A stretch of DNA of 64,000 bases from Moraxella caprae DSM 19149 (GTDB lineage Bacteria; Pseudomonadota; Gammaproteobacteria; Pseudomonadales; Moraxellaceae), in assembly GCF_000426885.1 (NCBI RefSeq), contig NZ_AUGF01000012.1, positions 17,324 to 81,323 of the forward strand, written 5' to 3'. The translations under genes and the position numbers were made by a program. Position 1 is the first letter of the stretch. Every line of letters begins with the position of its first letter. Positions 1-9,777 of the stretch are shown here, one piece after another. The notes under the pieces are model-generated. The model saw nothing but the letters and a program-made list of their open reading frames with translations, made no database searches and had not been told where the DNA came from.

Positions 1-182
1 ACCAGGACAGCCCACTGATGGGCAAAGACGTGGCAGGCTGTGAAGGTACGCCAATCATTGGTCTTGACGTGTGGGAGCATGCTTATTACCTAAAATACCA
101 AAACAAACGTCCAGACTACATCAAGGCATTTTGGAATGTGGTAAACTGGGACAAAGCCCAAGAAAACTTTGATAAGGCATGA
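1..182 (+). CDS. Fe/Mn superoxide dismutase, C-terminal part
   Basis: The last 59 codons of a superoxide dismutase are read in frame from base 3 to the TGA at 180-182; the 5' part lies outside the window. The family converts superoxide to peroxide and oxygen using Fe or Mn. The segment DVWEHAYY carries the Asp and His metal ligands of the C-terminal domain, followed by the typical [11 protein letters not shown] and FWNVVNW stretches. Whether it uses Fe (sodB) or Mn (sodA) cannot be settled from this part. An intrinsic terminator follows about 45 bases downstream. Confidence 0.93.
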   Translation, partial: QDSPLMGKDVAGCEGTPIIGLDVWEHAYYLKYQNKRPDYIKAFWNVVNWDKAQENFDKA

Positions 183-225
183 TTTACAAAACGATTGTTT
201 AAAATCATTATTGCTTTAAAAACAA

Positions 226-252
226 AAACAAGCTCAAATCGGGCTTGTTTCT
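226..252 (+). terminator. Intrinsic terminator after superoxide dismutase
   Basis: ACAAGC and GCTTGT arms flank a short loop, with a T-rich right side, 45 bases after the dismutase stop codon. Confidence 0.6.
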
Positions 253-293
253 GTTTGTATAAAATATAGGTATTAATATTATTGATAGTAGTC

Positions 294-408
294 CAAAAAG
301 TATGCTGAACTAGGTTTTCCGTTCGCTCTGAGCTATGCTTACGGGTAGGAAAACCGTTAGGTTTCCCAAGCTCACCACGAACGGTTTTCTTTGTAGCATA
401 CTTTTTGA
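294..408. repeat. Family B hairpin repeat, copy 1
   Basis: Outer arms AAAAAGTATGCT and AGCATACTTTTT enclose an inner palindrome-like block with GGTTTTCCGTTCG, GAGCTATGC, GCTCACCACGAACGG. The same inner block recurs at 16846-16942 and 55092-55175. It is non-coding and could fold into a long hairpin. It sits in the 489-base gap between the dismutase and the cytochrome gene. Confidence 0.75.
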
Positions 409-449
409 ACCAGAGCCATATTATTGATTAATAATGTCTTTGAGTGAAG

Positions 450-520
450 TTGTGGGGGTGTGCTGTGCATACCCTAAATATCAACGTATCATCAAGGGCG
501 TGTGCAACACGACCCTACAA
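450..520. repeat. Family D REP-like palindrome, copy 1
   Basis: The left arm starts TTGTGGGGGTGTGC and the right arm ends GACCCTACAA. The arms are imperfectly complementary over about 25 bases. The same design is seen at 19810-19875 and, shorter, at 3824-3853 and 58090-58120. Confidence 0.6.
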
Positions 521-671
521 GTCCCGTGGCAAAATAAACACTTGGGTGAATCTCGCCCTCTCTTTTTTATATGTCAATTTACCAAAATTATCTTAATTGA
601 ACAATGATAAGGATAAATAAGGGCAAACCTAATTTATCCTTAAAATCATGCAAATGTCCAGCAATCAACAA

Positions 672-1148
672 TCACTTTTTATAAACTTTATGGCAACTGC
701 CACAGCCCTCTGCCATAACTCCAAAAGCAGCATTGACATCATCGGCACTTTGGGCAGTGGCGGCGACTGCCACAAGGTTTTGGGCGGCGGCATCAAACTC
801 GTCTTTTTTGGCTTGAAAGCCTGTCGCATCTGACCATACAGCGTCCTGAGAGTTGCCTTTGGCATTGGCATCATTAAAGTGCGTCCACATTTGGGCGGTA
901 CTACCACTGATGAATTCAGCTTGCTCTTTAAAGGTGGCAACGTCAAAATTGGCAGGATTTTCCATCATGCCTTTTAAAATGTCATTGGCACCACGCCAAT
1001 CTTGCATTAGGTCTTGGCGAGCTTTGACATCGGTTGATGTTGCTGAGCCGGCACCAGCAGGGGCTTTGTCGCCACAAGCAGTCAGGGCAAGGGCGGTTAG
1101 GGTGATGAGAGTGAAAGATTTTACCGATTGCATTTTTACAAATTTCAT
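672..1148 (-). CDS. Cytochrome c' (class II c-type cytochrome), lipoprotein-like
   Basis: A 158-residue protein ends in GCGSCHKVYKK, the C-terminal haem-binding CxxCH motif of cytochromes c'. The N-terminus is a signal peptide with a lipobox-like LTAC, so it may be a periplasmic lipoprotein. A Gly/Ala/Ser-rich linker and a predicted four-helix-bundle-type body follow. The ATG at 1148 is chosen because AGGA lies 5-9 bases upstream; the longer frame would need a TTG at 1163. Cytochromes c' bind NO or CO and are linked to nitrosative stress defence; that role here is inferred from the family. It stands alone, downstream of the hemF terminator. Confidence 0.88.
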   Translation of the reverse strand: MKFVKMQSVKSFTLITLTALALTACGDKAPAGAGSATSTDVKARQDLMQDWRGANDILKGMMENPANFDVATFKEQAEFISGSTAQMWTHFNDANAKGNSQDAVWSDATGFQAKKDEFDAAAQNLVAVAATAQSADDVNAAFGVMAEGCGSCHKVYKK

Positions 1149-1182
1149 GGGGCTTCCTATCAAGGTGGCTTGGTATTTGACA

Positions 1183-1213
1183 AAAAAGAATTGGCAAAAA
1201 CCAATTCTTTTTT
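1183..1213 (-). terminator. Intrinsic terminator of hemF
   Basis: AAAAAAGAATTGG and its complement CCAATTCTTTTTT flank a 4-5 base loop between the hemF stop and the cytochrome start. The U-run is present on both strands. Confidence 0.8.
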
Positions 1214-1337
1214 ATTATTCGTGAGTTTATACAAACTTTTGATATAAACTTGACCCAAATATATCACAAGCCTTTGATGATTTCAAACGCCATTGCATAA
1301 AAGCACGCAAAGTTACATTTGATAACAAAGCGGGCGT

Positions 1338-2357
<1,020 letters not shown>

Positions 2358-2372
2358 TTATTTTAAAAATTC

Positions 2373-2412
2373 AACAAAATAAACCCAATGCAAAGATTGG
2401 GTTTATTTTGTT
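2373..2412 (-). terminator. Strong bidirectional terminator-like hairpin
   Basis: Perfect 15-base arms AACAAAATAAACCCA and TGGGTTTATTTTGTT with a 10-base loop lie just past the protease stop codon and before hemF. Confidence 0.85.
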
Positions 2413-2421
2413 ATTTTGCCA

Positions 2422-3732
2422 TCAACGTCCGTGCATGCGGTTTAACTGATTAAACAGCTCATTAAGATAAGCACGTTCTTCAGGGCTTAGAGAGCGACTG
2501 TCTTGCTCGCTGTTTTGACGGTTGTTGCCACGACTGGGGCGTTCGCCGACGATAATGGTAAGTTCATGCTCATCGTCGCCACGCTTGACCACGGCATCAA
2601 GTGTGCTGTTGGGGGCTTTGGCAGAAACGATACCGATGAGTGTGTTGGTGTTGTCAATGGTTTTGCCGTCTAGTGACAGCACCACATCGCCTGCCCGTAG
2701 ACCTGCCTTACCTGCTGGACCATCCGCCATGACACTGGCGATGACCACACCTTCGTGAGTGGTGAGATTTGTGGGGTTTTCCCTAACGGGGGTAATCTCC
2801 ACGCCAAGCCAGCCACGGCTGACCCTGCCAGTGCTAATCAGTCCGTTCATGACCTGTTCAACAATAGTGGTGGGAATGGCAAAGCCAATCCCCATTGAAC
2901 CGCCAGAGCGAGAGTAGATGACGGTGTTAATACCGACCAATGCCCCATTGGCGTCTACCAAAGCACCGCCCGAGTTACCAGGGTTGATGGCGGCGTCAGT
3001 CTGAATGAAGTCTTCAAAGGTGGTCAGACCCAGTCCAGAGCGACCTGTGGCAGAGATGATACCTTGGGTGACGGTCTGACCCACGCCAAAGGGATTGCCA
3101 ATGGCAAGAGCGACATCACCCACACGAATGGGTTCACGGCGAAACGCGAGTGGAACAAGGTTATCCATCTCAACCTTAATCACCGCCAAATCACTCTCCA
3201 CGTCCGCCCCGACGATGGTCGCCCGTGCCTTACGCCCATCATTGAGAGCGACGGTAATCTCATCGGCTTTTTCGATGACATGGGCGTTAGTGATGATATA
3301 GCCGTCTTTGGAGACAATCACGCCTGAACCTAGACTGCTCGCTCCCCTGTCAATCTCTTGCCCTTGCCCATAGTATTCAAAAAACTGCTCCAACACAGGG
3401 TCGCCCATATAAGGGTTTTGCACCTTTTGGGTGGTGTAGATATTAACCACGGACAGACTGGCTTGGGTCACTGCGTCGTGATAAGAATCTACTGTGGGGG
3501 CGGTGTCAGGGTTGTTGTGAGCTTTGGGCGTGGCAAGGGTGGGTTGCCATGCCTGTTCGCTTGACTGTGTATTTGGGGCAATCTGCTCGGTTTTGGGGGT
3601 GCTTTGGGCGGTTATGGGTGTGGCGTTGTGTTTGGCGACCAATAGCACCAAAGCCGTGGCTAAGGCTAGGGCGATGAGCCACGGCAGGATAACCCAAATG
3701 CTTGCTCCTGTTTGATGGCGAGTGTTGTTCAT
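2422..3732 (-). CDS. DegS/AlgW-type membrane-anchored serine protease (HtrA family)
   Basis: A 436-residue trypsin-like protease. An N-terminal membrane anchor spans roughly residues 13-34. The catalytic triad is His151 in TNAHV, Asp181 in ESDLAV and Ser254 in GNSGGAL. One PDZ domain follows at about residues 310-405. A single PDZ domain and a non-cleaved anchor resemble DegS/AlgW, which start sigma-E release by cutting an anti-sigma factor; that role is inferred. The C-terminus is longer than in E. coli DegS and ends in a Glu/Arg/Asn-rich tail. The ATG at 3732 is preferred because TAGGAAAATC precedes it; the frame stays open to 3780. Confidence 0.9.
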   Translation of the reverse strand: MNNTRHQTGASIWVILPWLIALALATALVLLVAKHNATPITAQSTPKTEQIAPNTQSSEQAWQPTLATPKAHNNPDTAPTVDSYHDAVTQASLSVVNIYTTQKVQNPYMGDPVLEQFFEYYGQGQEIDRGASSLGSGVIVSKDGYIITNAHVIEKADEITVALNDGRKARATIVGADVESDLAVIKVEMDNLVPLAFRREPIRVGDVALAIGNPFGVGQTVTQGIISATGRSGLGLTTFEDFIQTDAAINPGNSGGALVDANGALVGINTVIYSRSGGSMGIGFAIPTTIVEQVMNGLISTGRVSRGWLGVEITPVRENPTNLTTHEGVVIASVMADGPAGKAGLRAGDVVLSLDGKTIDNTNTLIGIVSAKAPNSTLDAVVKRGDDEHELTIIVGERPSRGNNRQNSEQDSRSLSPEERAYLNELFNQLNRMHGR

Positions 3733-3823
3733 GATTTTCCTAAAATTGTTTTGATAAAATAAAGTATGCTTCATTCCCAACTTAAAATAACAACCCGTTG
3801 ATTACCCATAGATATTTTTTGGA

Positions 3824-3853
3824 TTGTAGGGCGAGTTGCAGTTCGCCCTTGAT
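3824..3853. repeat. Family D REP-like palindrome, short copy
   Basis: ATTGTAGGGCGA, an 8-base loop, then TCGCCCT form a compact hairpin. The TTGTAGGG edge matches copies at 450 and 19810. The rest of the gap between the protease and argD holds only family A copy a. Confidence 0.55.
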
Positions 3854-4001
3854 AAATCAATCGCTTATAAGAAGTTGAGAATGAAAAGTATGGTAATTTT
3901 ACCAAAATAAACTTCAACAAGTTTTGCAAAATCGGATGAATTTTAGGCATTTTTTTAACAATGGTTGCTAGAATATGGCAAATTTTACACCAAGTTTATC
4001 T

Positions 4002-4225
4002 TGGGACGTACCTACCATTGATAACATTTTACAAAACAAGATGAAAATTTAATGTTTCAATCAATTTTTGCATGAAAAATGGCTAAATCTTGTGGCTCGA
4101 AGTTAAAAACTTGCTTGATAGAATGACCATCAACCTCAAGTTTTTTCCTTGAAAAACGGGCGATTCCCCTGCTTTTTTTTAAACAGGCATTTTTCATGGC
4201 AAATACCAATATTCAACACGCCCCA
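4002..4225. repeat. Family A MITE-like element, copy a
   Basis: The ends are GGGACGTACC and CACGCCC. The interior has the shared words TTTTTGCATGAAAAATGG, CTTGAAAAACG and CATTTTTCATGGCAAATACC. The left flank is TG and the right flank is CA, so no clean duplication remains. Its right 32 bases are read as the last codons and stop of argD. Confidence 0.85.
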
Positions 4226-5378
4226 AAGTCTTTTTTAACAAACCAATCAGCCTATCGGTCAAAATCACCGTATCATCATGACTGATATTTAAGGCAGGGA
4301 GCAGACGAATGACATTACCGCCTGTTACATTTAAAATCAGATGAAACTCATCACGAGCCATATCCACAATGTGCGTACAATCCACGTCATCAGGCAAGCC
4401 AAAACCTATCATCATGCCACGCCCAAGCACGTCTATTTGTGGGAAATGCTCACGCATGCTTTGACGGATAAAATCACTCTCACGCACCGCATTTGTCATG
4501 ACTTCATCGGTCAGCTCATCATAGACGGCACAGACCGCACGACAGCCAAAGGGCGTACCACCAAAGGTAGAGCCGTGTGAACCTGCCCCAAATAAGTCTT
4601 TGGCTTTGCCTGACACCATACACGCCCCCACAGGAAAGCCGTTGCCCAGTCCTTTGGCGGTGGTTAGCACATCGGGTTTGACATTGCTATACTGATAAGC
4701 AAAATATTTGCCCGTGCGACCGTTGCCTGTTTGCACTTCGTCCAGCATAAATAGCCAGTCGTTATCATGGCAGATGTTTTGTAGTTTTTCTAAATAATCA
4801 TCGCTTGGGGTATGCAGACCGCCTTCGCCTTGAATGGGTTCTACAAATACCGCACAAATGTCCTTATCATCGGTCAAGGCTTCCACGGCAGAGATGTCAT
4901 TAAACGGCACACGGATAAAGTCATCATCTAGGGTAAAAAAGCCTGAGCGAGCCTTAGGGTTGGCGGTGGCGGTTACGGTGAGCAAGGTGCGACCGTGAAA
5001 GGCGTGCTCCATGACGATGACTTTGGGGCGAGATTTGCCTTGATTGTGGGCGTATAGGCGAGCCAACTTTAAGGCGCATTCATTGGCTTCGGCTCCTGAA
5101 TTGGCAAAAAACACCTTATCCATGCCTGCCTTTTGGCACAGTATTTCACCTGCTTTTTCTTGCCAGTCAATGCCATACAGATTACTGGTGTGAATGAGCG
5201 TGTCGGTTTGCTCTTTCATGGCACGGCTGATAGTAGGGTGGCAATGCCCAAGCCCACACACGGCAATGCCTGTTAGAGCGTCCAGATACGCCGTGCCGTC
5301 TGCGGTATACAGATATGAGCCTTGTCCACGCACAAACGAGATGGGCTGACGGACGTAGGTTGGCATAAGATATGACAT
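4194..5378 (-). CDS. argD: Acetylornithine aminotransferase family
   Basis: A 394-residue class III PLP aminotransferase of arginine synthesis, converting N-acetylglutamate semialdehyde to N-acetylornithine. Seen are GSGAEA-type FANSGAEANE, HAFHGRTL, PIQGEGG, LDEVQTGNGRTG, and the PLP lysine at K242 in TTAKGLGNG. The start at 5378 has AAGGATTTATT before it. The last nine residues (GRVEYWYLP) and the stop lie inside repeat copy a, so the native C-terminus has been replaced. It is probably co-transcribed with yacG, 48 bases upstream. Confidence 0.94.
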   Translation of the reverse strand: MSYLMPTYVRQPISFVRGQGSYLYTADGTAYLDALTGIAVCGLGHCHPTISRAMKEQTDTLIHTSNLYGIDWQEKAGEILCQKAGMDKVFFANSGAEANECALKLARLYAHNQGKSRPKVIVMEHAFHGRTLLTVTATANPKARSGFFTLDDDFIRVPFNDISAVEALTDDKDICAVFVEPIQGEGGLHTPSDDYLEKLQNICHDNDWLFMLDEVQTGNGRTGKYFAYQYSNVKPDVLTTAKGLGNGFPVGACMVSGKAKDLFGAGSHGSTFGGTPFGCRAVCAVYDELTDEVMTNAVRESDFIRQSMREHFPQIDVLGRGMMIGFGLPDDVDCTHIVDMARDEFHLILNVTGGNVIRLLPALNISHDDTVILTDRLIGLLKKTLGRVEYWYLP

Positions 5379-5426
5379 AATAAATCCTTAAATTTTTCTA
5401 AAAATAAATTGTTAAAATTAGGTAAA

Positions 5427-5609
5427 TCACGCTTTTGGCAATTCATCACTAAATGGCGTATCATCGGTTGCCACACGATAGGATTCGTCCGCCCATGCTC
5501 CCAAATCAATGAGCTTACAGCGTTCACTGCAAAAGGGGCGGTTGGGGTTATCAGACCAACTGGTCGGTTTTTGACATTGGGGGCAGGGGTAAGTGGTGGG
5601 TGTGGTCAT
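5427..5609 (-). CDS. yacG: DNA gyrase inhibitor YacG, zinc-binding
   Basis: A 60-residue protein with a four-Cys zinc site: C9 and C12 (CPQC), C27 and C31 (CSERC), then the family's [11 protein letters not shown] segment. The family binds GyrB and inhibits gyrase in E. coli. The length is normal. It lies just upstream of argD on the same strand. Confidence 0.93.
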   Translation of the reverse strand: MTTPTTYPCPQCQKPTSWSDNPNRPFCSERCKLIDLGAWADESYRVATDDTPFSDELPKA

Positions 5610-5690
5610 GTGATGGTCTTTGTGATTGTTTTGTGATGGGGATTTATTTTAACAAATTTTTATCATTTACACAAAATGAGTTTGTGTTGC

Positions 5691-5822
5691 TGGGGCGTGC
5701 CTGCCTTTGGTATTTGCAATAAAAAATAGGGAAAATCGCCTGTTTTTCATGCAAAAATTGATTTAAAATGTAAATTTTTATCTTATTTTCATAAAAATAT
5801 TATCAATGATAGGCATGCCCTG
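5691..5822. repeat. Family A MITE-like element, copy b (internally deleted)
   Basis: The ends GGGGCGTGCC and GGCATGCCC are flanked by TG on both sides. It is about 132 bases instead of about 210: the central part is missing, and the left half joins directly to TTTTTCATGCAAAAATTG of the right half. Confidence 0.8.
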
Positions 5823-5904
5823 GGTGTAATGGGTTTTAATGTCATTTAATGTCATTAAAAATTAGTAACTTAGCAAATATTTCATAATTTTTTGCAAATA
5901 AAAC

Positions 5905-5933
5905 ATGACAGTCACAAAAAAGAAAGTTATAAT
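5905..5933 (+). promoter_or_regulatory. Predicted sigma-70 promoter of the DUF3360-like gene
   Basis: ATGACA, 17 bases, TATAAT. The predicted transcript would start near 5940, giving a leader of about 230 bases before the GTG at 6171. The leader also holds a 13-codon mini-ORF at 6096-6137. Confidence 0.55.
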
Positions 5934-6170
5934 CAGCACTGCACTCTTGCTAGTACGATTGATTTATTAAATTATTGTTATAAAATAACCCAAAAAATAT
6001 GTGTGTTATCTTGTAGAAATAATTAATGAATTGGTGAAATGGCAAGATTGCTTAGTGTTTTAAAAAGTGTTTTTTGGCATTGTTTGAGCGTGCAGATGAA
6101 TGCAAGACTTGAACAAATGAAAAAACAAGGATTTTAAAACGCATTTTTCTCACAGTGATAGGAGATATTT

Positions 6171-7673
6171 GTGAGTGATGTTCAATCTGATTTAACCGAA
6201 GAGCAAATCCGAGAATACGCAATCAAAAGTTATGAAGAGCTTCATAAGCCTTCATCTGCCTTTGAGTCTCGTGACGCTTATCTAAGACACGAATTGCAAA
6301 TCATGAAACCCAAAAGATGGGGTGTGAACTTGCCATTTCGTGATTATCGTTTTGAGTTTGAAGATACCATTCCTGCGATGGCGGGGATGATTGGTAAAAT
6401 CGTCATGGTGGGAGCGATGGCAGCTGCCTTTGCTGCACCACTTGGCTTGGGCGAAGATTTTGTTTTGCAAAACGTCCGCTATGAGATGATTATCGCTTCA
6501 ATCTTTGTACTTATTTTCTCGGCATTTTTCCTGCCAACATCCAACTTACCTGGCACACACGGACCACTCATTCCGCTCATTCCTATTGTGGTGGCGGCAG
6601 GTGGACACCCACTTGCTTTTGGTGTACTCATCGGGGTATTTGGACTGATTATGGCGGTCTTAAAAGGCGGCAGCCTCATGTCCAAACTCACCAGTAACGG
6701 GGTGGCAGGCGGGCTACTACTCTATCTGGGTTTTGTGGGGCTGATAGCTCAGGTCAAAAACATGATAGCGTGGGCGGATAAAATTGGTCTGCCACACATC
6801 GCCTTTATCATCATTTTGTCAACCATTGTCATGTATGCCTTGCTAGAACATTGGCAAAAACGTTGGCTTGCGGTGCCTATCGGCTGTGCGTTGGCAGGAT
6901 TTTTGGCGTTTATCTTGGGAGCTCCCTTTGAGTTTAAGACCGAGCCGGGACTGCCACCACTTAGTCCGACCTACTGGTGGGGTGAGGATACAGGTTGGAC
7001 ACTAGGTTTGCCCGACGCCAAAGCCTTCCTCGTGGTGTTTCCTTTTGCGGTGTTGGCGGTTGCCATGTGGCCACCAGATTTCTTGGGACACAAAGTATTT
7101 CAGCAAATCAGCTATCCTAAGCACTCTGAACGTACACACATGAATATTGATGACACGACCATTACGTGCTCTATCCGTCAAATGGTGGGCTCAGCACTGG
7201 GCGGGGCGAACTTCACATCATCATGGGGTACCTACATCGTGCCTGCGTCCATTGCTAAACGTCCGATTCCTGCTGGTGCTGTCTTGACCGCGGTATTTTG
7301 TATCGTCGCAGCCATTTGGGGTTACCCCATGGACTTGGCGGTATGGCAACCTGTACTCTCCACAGCTCTTATCGTGGCGGTATTTGTACCCCTACTAGAA
7401 GCAGGCATGGAAATGACTCGTGCAGGTAAGACAACTCAATCAGCTGCCATCGTGGTGTTCTCATCAGCACTCGTGAATCCCGTGTTTGGCTGGTCGCTAA
7501 CCATGATGCTAGACAACTTAGGTCTCATCGGTGATAAGAAACGTAGTGTTGAGCTCGGTCTGATGGGACGTGTGATTATCCCTGTGGCAGGTTTTGTGAT
7601 TCTGTGTATTGCCATGGGCTTGGTGGGTATGTTCCCCGGTGTGCCTGCATTGCTCCCACAGTTTAGAGTCTAA
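6171..7673 (+). CDS. Multi-pass membrane permease, DUF3360-like
   Basis: A 500-residue membrane protein with an approximately 60-residue soluble N-terminus (SYEELHKPSSAFESR, then MKPKRWGVNLPFRDY), followed by about 11-12 hydrophobic segments. From memory this pattern fits Pfam DUF3360, a permease-like family of unknown substrate distantly reminiscent of SulP and xanthine/uracil carriers. It starts at GTG 6171 with the SD AGGAG seven bases upstream. It has its own promoter and terminator, so it is monocistronic. The substrate is unknown. Confidence 0.75.
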   Translation: MSDVQSDLTEEQIREYAIKSYEELHKPSSAFESRDAYLRHELQIMKPKRWGVNLPFRDYRFEFEDTIPAMAGMIGKIVMVGAMAAAFAAPLGLGEDFVLQNVRYEMIIASIFVLIFSAFFLPTSNLPGTHGPLIPLIPIVVAAGGHPLAFGVLIGVFGLIMAVLKGGSLMSKLTSNGVAGGLLLYLGFVGLIAQVKNMIAWADKIGLPHIAFIIILSTIVMYALLEHWQKRWLAVPIGCALAGFLAFILGAPFEFKTEPGLPPLSPTYWWGEDTGWTLGLPDAKAFLVVFPFAVLAVAMWPPDFLGHKVFQQISYPKHSERTHMNIDDTTITCSIRQMVGSALGGANFTSSWGTYIVPASIAKRPIPAGAVLTAVFCIVAAIWGYPMDLAVWQPVLSTALIVAVFVPLLEAGMEMTRAGKTTQSAAIVVFSSALVNPVFGWSLTMMLDNLGLIGDKKRSVELGLMGRVIIPVAGFVILCIAMGLVGMFPGVPALLPQFRV

Positions 7674-7692
7674 TGGTTTTATAAAACAAAAA

Positions 7693-7720
7693 TCGCTCAA
7701 TGGATATTGGGCGTTTTTTT
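7693..7720 (+). terminator. Intrinsic terminator of the DUF3360-like gene
   Basis: CGCTCAAT and ATTGGGCG arms (one G-T pair) with a GGAT loop and eight Ts, 20 bases after the stop. Confidence 0.85.
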
Positions 7721-7937
7721 TGTTGGGGTGTGTTGGTTTTTGTGTTTTTCATAACAACAGAGTCACTGTGAAATAATGGTTTTGCAGCATTTTTCAATTT
7801 TTAAACTCAAAATATCAGGATCTGAACGTATAAACATTTTATTTTGCAGTATGTCTAGGGTATGTTAAACATTGATGATATTTTTATACAATAAGATGCA
7901 AATTTATACTTTATCAATTTTTGCATGAAAAATGGCT

Positions 7938-8207
7938 ATCCGACCACTTAACTGTGTAGATTTTAGGGCGTGCCTAACCTTTATAACACAATTTAAAATT
8001 TAGAAATTTTATAGAAATAAAATGGTGTTTTTGCATGAAAAATGACTAAATCTTGTTTTTCATAATAAAAGCTTGTTTGATAGAACGACTATCAAACTTC
8101 ACTTTTTCCTTGAAAAACGTGCGATTTTTCTCATTTTTCATTGCAAATACAAAAGTTCAACATGCCCTAAGATTTTTACTTAATTTTCAAAATTAAGTGG
8201 GTCGGAT
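7938..8207. repeat. Family C element with ATCCGACC inverted ends
   Basis: The left end is ATCCGACCACTTAA and the right end is TTAAGTGGGTCGGAT. It interrupts the word GGCTAAATCTTGTGG of the outer family A copy. Without the inner A copy it is only about 64 bases long. A related remnant lies at 50627-50690. Confidence 0.7.
7964..8169. repeat. Family A MITE-like element, inner complete copy
   Basis: GGGCGTGCC to CATGCCC with TA on both sides, 206 bases. The left part is of the CTTTATAACAC type (R1), unlike its host copy, which has the TTGATGATATTTTT type (R2). Confidence 0.85.
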
Positions 8208-8340
8208 TGTGGCTCAAAGCCAAAAACTTGTCTGATAGAAAACTCACAGCCTGCATTTTTTCCTTGAAAAACGTGCGATTCCCTGCTTTTTTAAACAGAC
8301 ATTTTTCATTGCAAATACAAAAGACAGGTACATTCTAACA

Positions 8341-9777
8341 TCATACCTTTTTTATCTCCCCCACCTTATTCCCCACCAAAAATGCAACAAGCCCAATCAC
8401 CAACGCAGGCACAACAGCGTGCAAATCCCATAAGGCGATTTTAAAATAGGCAATGATGACATAGCTCGTCAGACCTGCCACCATAGACCATATCGCCCCT
8501 GTGGCATTGGCTTTTTTGTAATACAGTCCAAAGACCAGCACCCACAAGAAAGTCGCCTCTAACCCACCAAAGGATAATAAGTTTAGCCAAATGAGCATAT
8601 CTGGCGGATTTAGCATGGCAACGACCGCCAAAATCACGGTAAAGCCAAGCGTGAGCGTGGTGGAGTAGCGTTTGATTTTGGCTTCGTTGTGGATAGCGTC
8701 AGGCTTGATAGATAAATACAAATCCTTAATCAGCGTGCTTGACGACTGTATCAGCATCGAGTCAATGGACGACATAATCGCCGCCATAGGTGCCGCCAAA
8801 AATATCCCTGCCACAAAGGGCGGTAGCACCGTCATCATGAGCGTGGGAATGACCTTGTCAGGCACATCAAGCTCAGGCACGACCGCACGAGCCAAGACCC
8901 CTGCTAGGTGCATGCCTAAGACCAGCACCGTCATCACCACCGTTCCCACAAGTATCCCACGATGTAGTGAGCGACTGTCCTTATACGCCATCGCCCGTAC
9001 CGCCGTATGGGGCAAGCCAATGAGACCAAAACACACCAGTACCCAAAACGACAGCATAAATGTTGCCGACAGCTTATCATCAACGCCTGTTGGGGTCAGT
9101 AGGCGTGGGTCAATGGCGTGCAGGGTGGTCATGGCGTTCTCCATGCCCCCTGTGGCGACAAGCGTTGCCCCAAGTAGGAGCATCGTGCCGATGAGCATGA
9201 CAAGCCCCTGCACGGTGTCGGTCAAGACCACCGCACGAAAGCCCCCAATAAAGGTATAAAGCCCAATCACAAGGGCAAACACGCCAATCGACCATTCATA
9301 AGGCAGACCCAGTGTCGTTTCAAGCAGACGACCTGCCCCAATAAACTGTACCACCATCATGCCAAAAAACGCCAGTAGGAGCGAGACACACGCAAGCCAC
9401 ACCACGACTTTATTTTGATAACGGGCAAATAATAGGTCATTGATGGTAATACTACCTGTTTGGCGGGCGAGCATGGCAAACTTCTTACCAAGCGTGCCAA
9501 GCGTAAGCCAGATTGCAGGCACTTGTATCATGGACAGTAGCACCCAGCCCAAGCCAAATTTATACGCCGCCCCCGGCCCGCCGATGAATGAGCTTGCCGA
9601 GACGTAAGTCGCCACCGTGGTCATCGCAAGCACAAATCCGCCCATGGAGCGTGAGCCGACATAGTATTCATTTAAAAATCCGCCCGTTTTGCGTTTTTGA
9701 TAAGCGTGCCACGCCACCCCAAACACAAAAAACAGATACAGGACAAGGGGGATTAAAATTTGGATATTTAAATTCAT
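8341..9777 (-). CDS. panF: Sodium/pantothenate symporter
   Basis: A 478-residue SSS-family transporter of about 13 membrane segments that imports pantothenate with Na+. Family features: GGFLNEYYVGSRSMGG near residue 35, TYVSASSFIGGPGAAY, SLLLAFFGMMVVQFIGAGRLLE and a conserved IGGFRAVVLTDT. The start codon overlaps the yhdT stop by four bases, as in the yhdT-panF pair of E. coli. The stop lies immediately next to the family A repeat. Confidence 0.95.
   Translation of the reverse strand: MNLNIQILIPLVLYLFFVFGVAWHAYQKRKTGGFLNEYYVGSRSMGGFVLAMTTVATYVSASSFIGGPGAAYKFGLGWVLLSMIQVPAIWLTLGTLGKKFAMLARQTGSITINDLLFARYQNKVVVWLACVSLLLAFFGMMVVQFIGAGRLLETTLGLPYEWSIGVFALVIGLYTFIGGFRAVVLTDTVQGLVMLIGTMLLLGATLVATGGMENAMTTLHAIDPRLLTPTGVDDKLSATFMLSFWVLVCFGLIGLPHTAVRAMAYKDSRSLHRGILVGTVVMTVLVLGMHLAGVLARAVVPELDVPDKVIPTLMMTVLPPFVAGIFLAAPMAAIMSSIDSMLIQSSSTLIKDLYLSIKPDAIHNEAKIKRYSTTLTLGFTVILAVVAMLNPPDMLIWLNLLSFGGLEATFLWVLVFGLYYKKANATGAIWSMVAGLTSYVIIAYFKIALWDLHAVVPALVIGLVAFLVGNKVGEIKKV

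Larger units (their letters stand above)
7856..8337. repeat. Family A MITE-like element, outer interrupted copy
   Basis: The left part runs from TA GGGTATG to AAAAATGGCT and the right part from TGTGGCTCAAAGCC to TACATTC TA. Between them sits a family C element, which itself contains another family A copy. The outer copy is read by joining 7856-7937 to 8208-8337. The TA flanks are intact. It ends four bases from the panF stop codon. Confidence 0.8.

Noticed and set aside
8672..9259. 195-codon plus-strand frame opposite panF
   Set aside because: Ser/Thr-rich shadow of the membrane protein; panF is clear.
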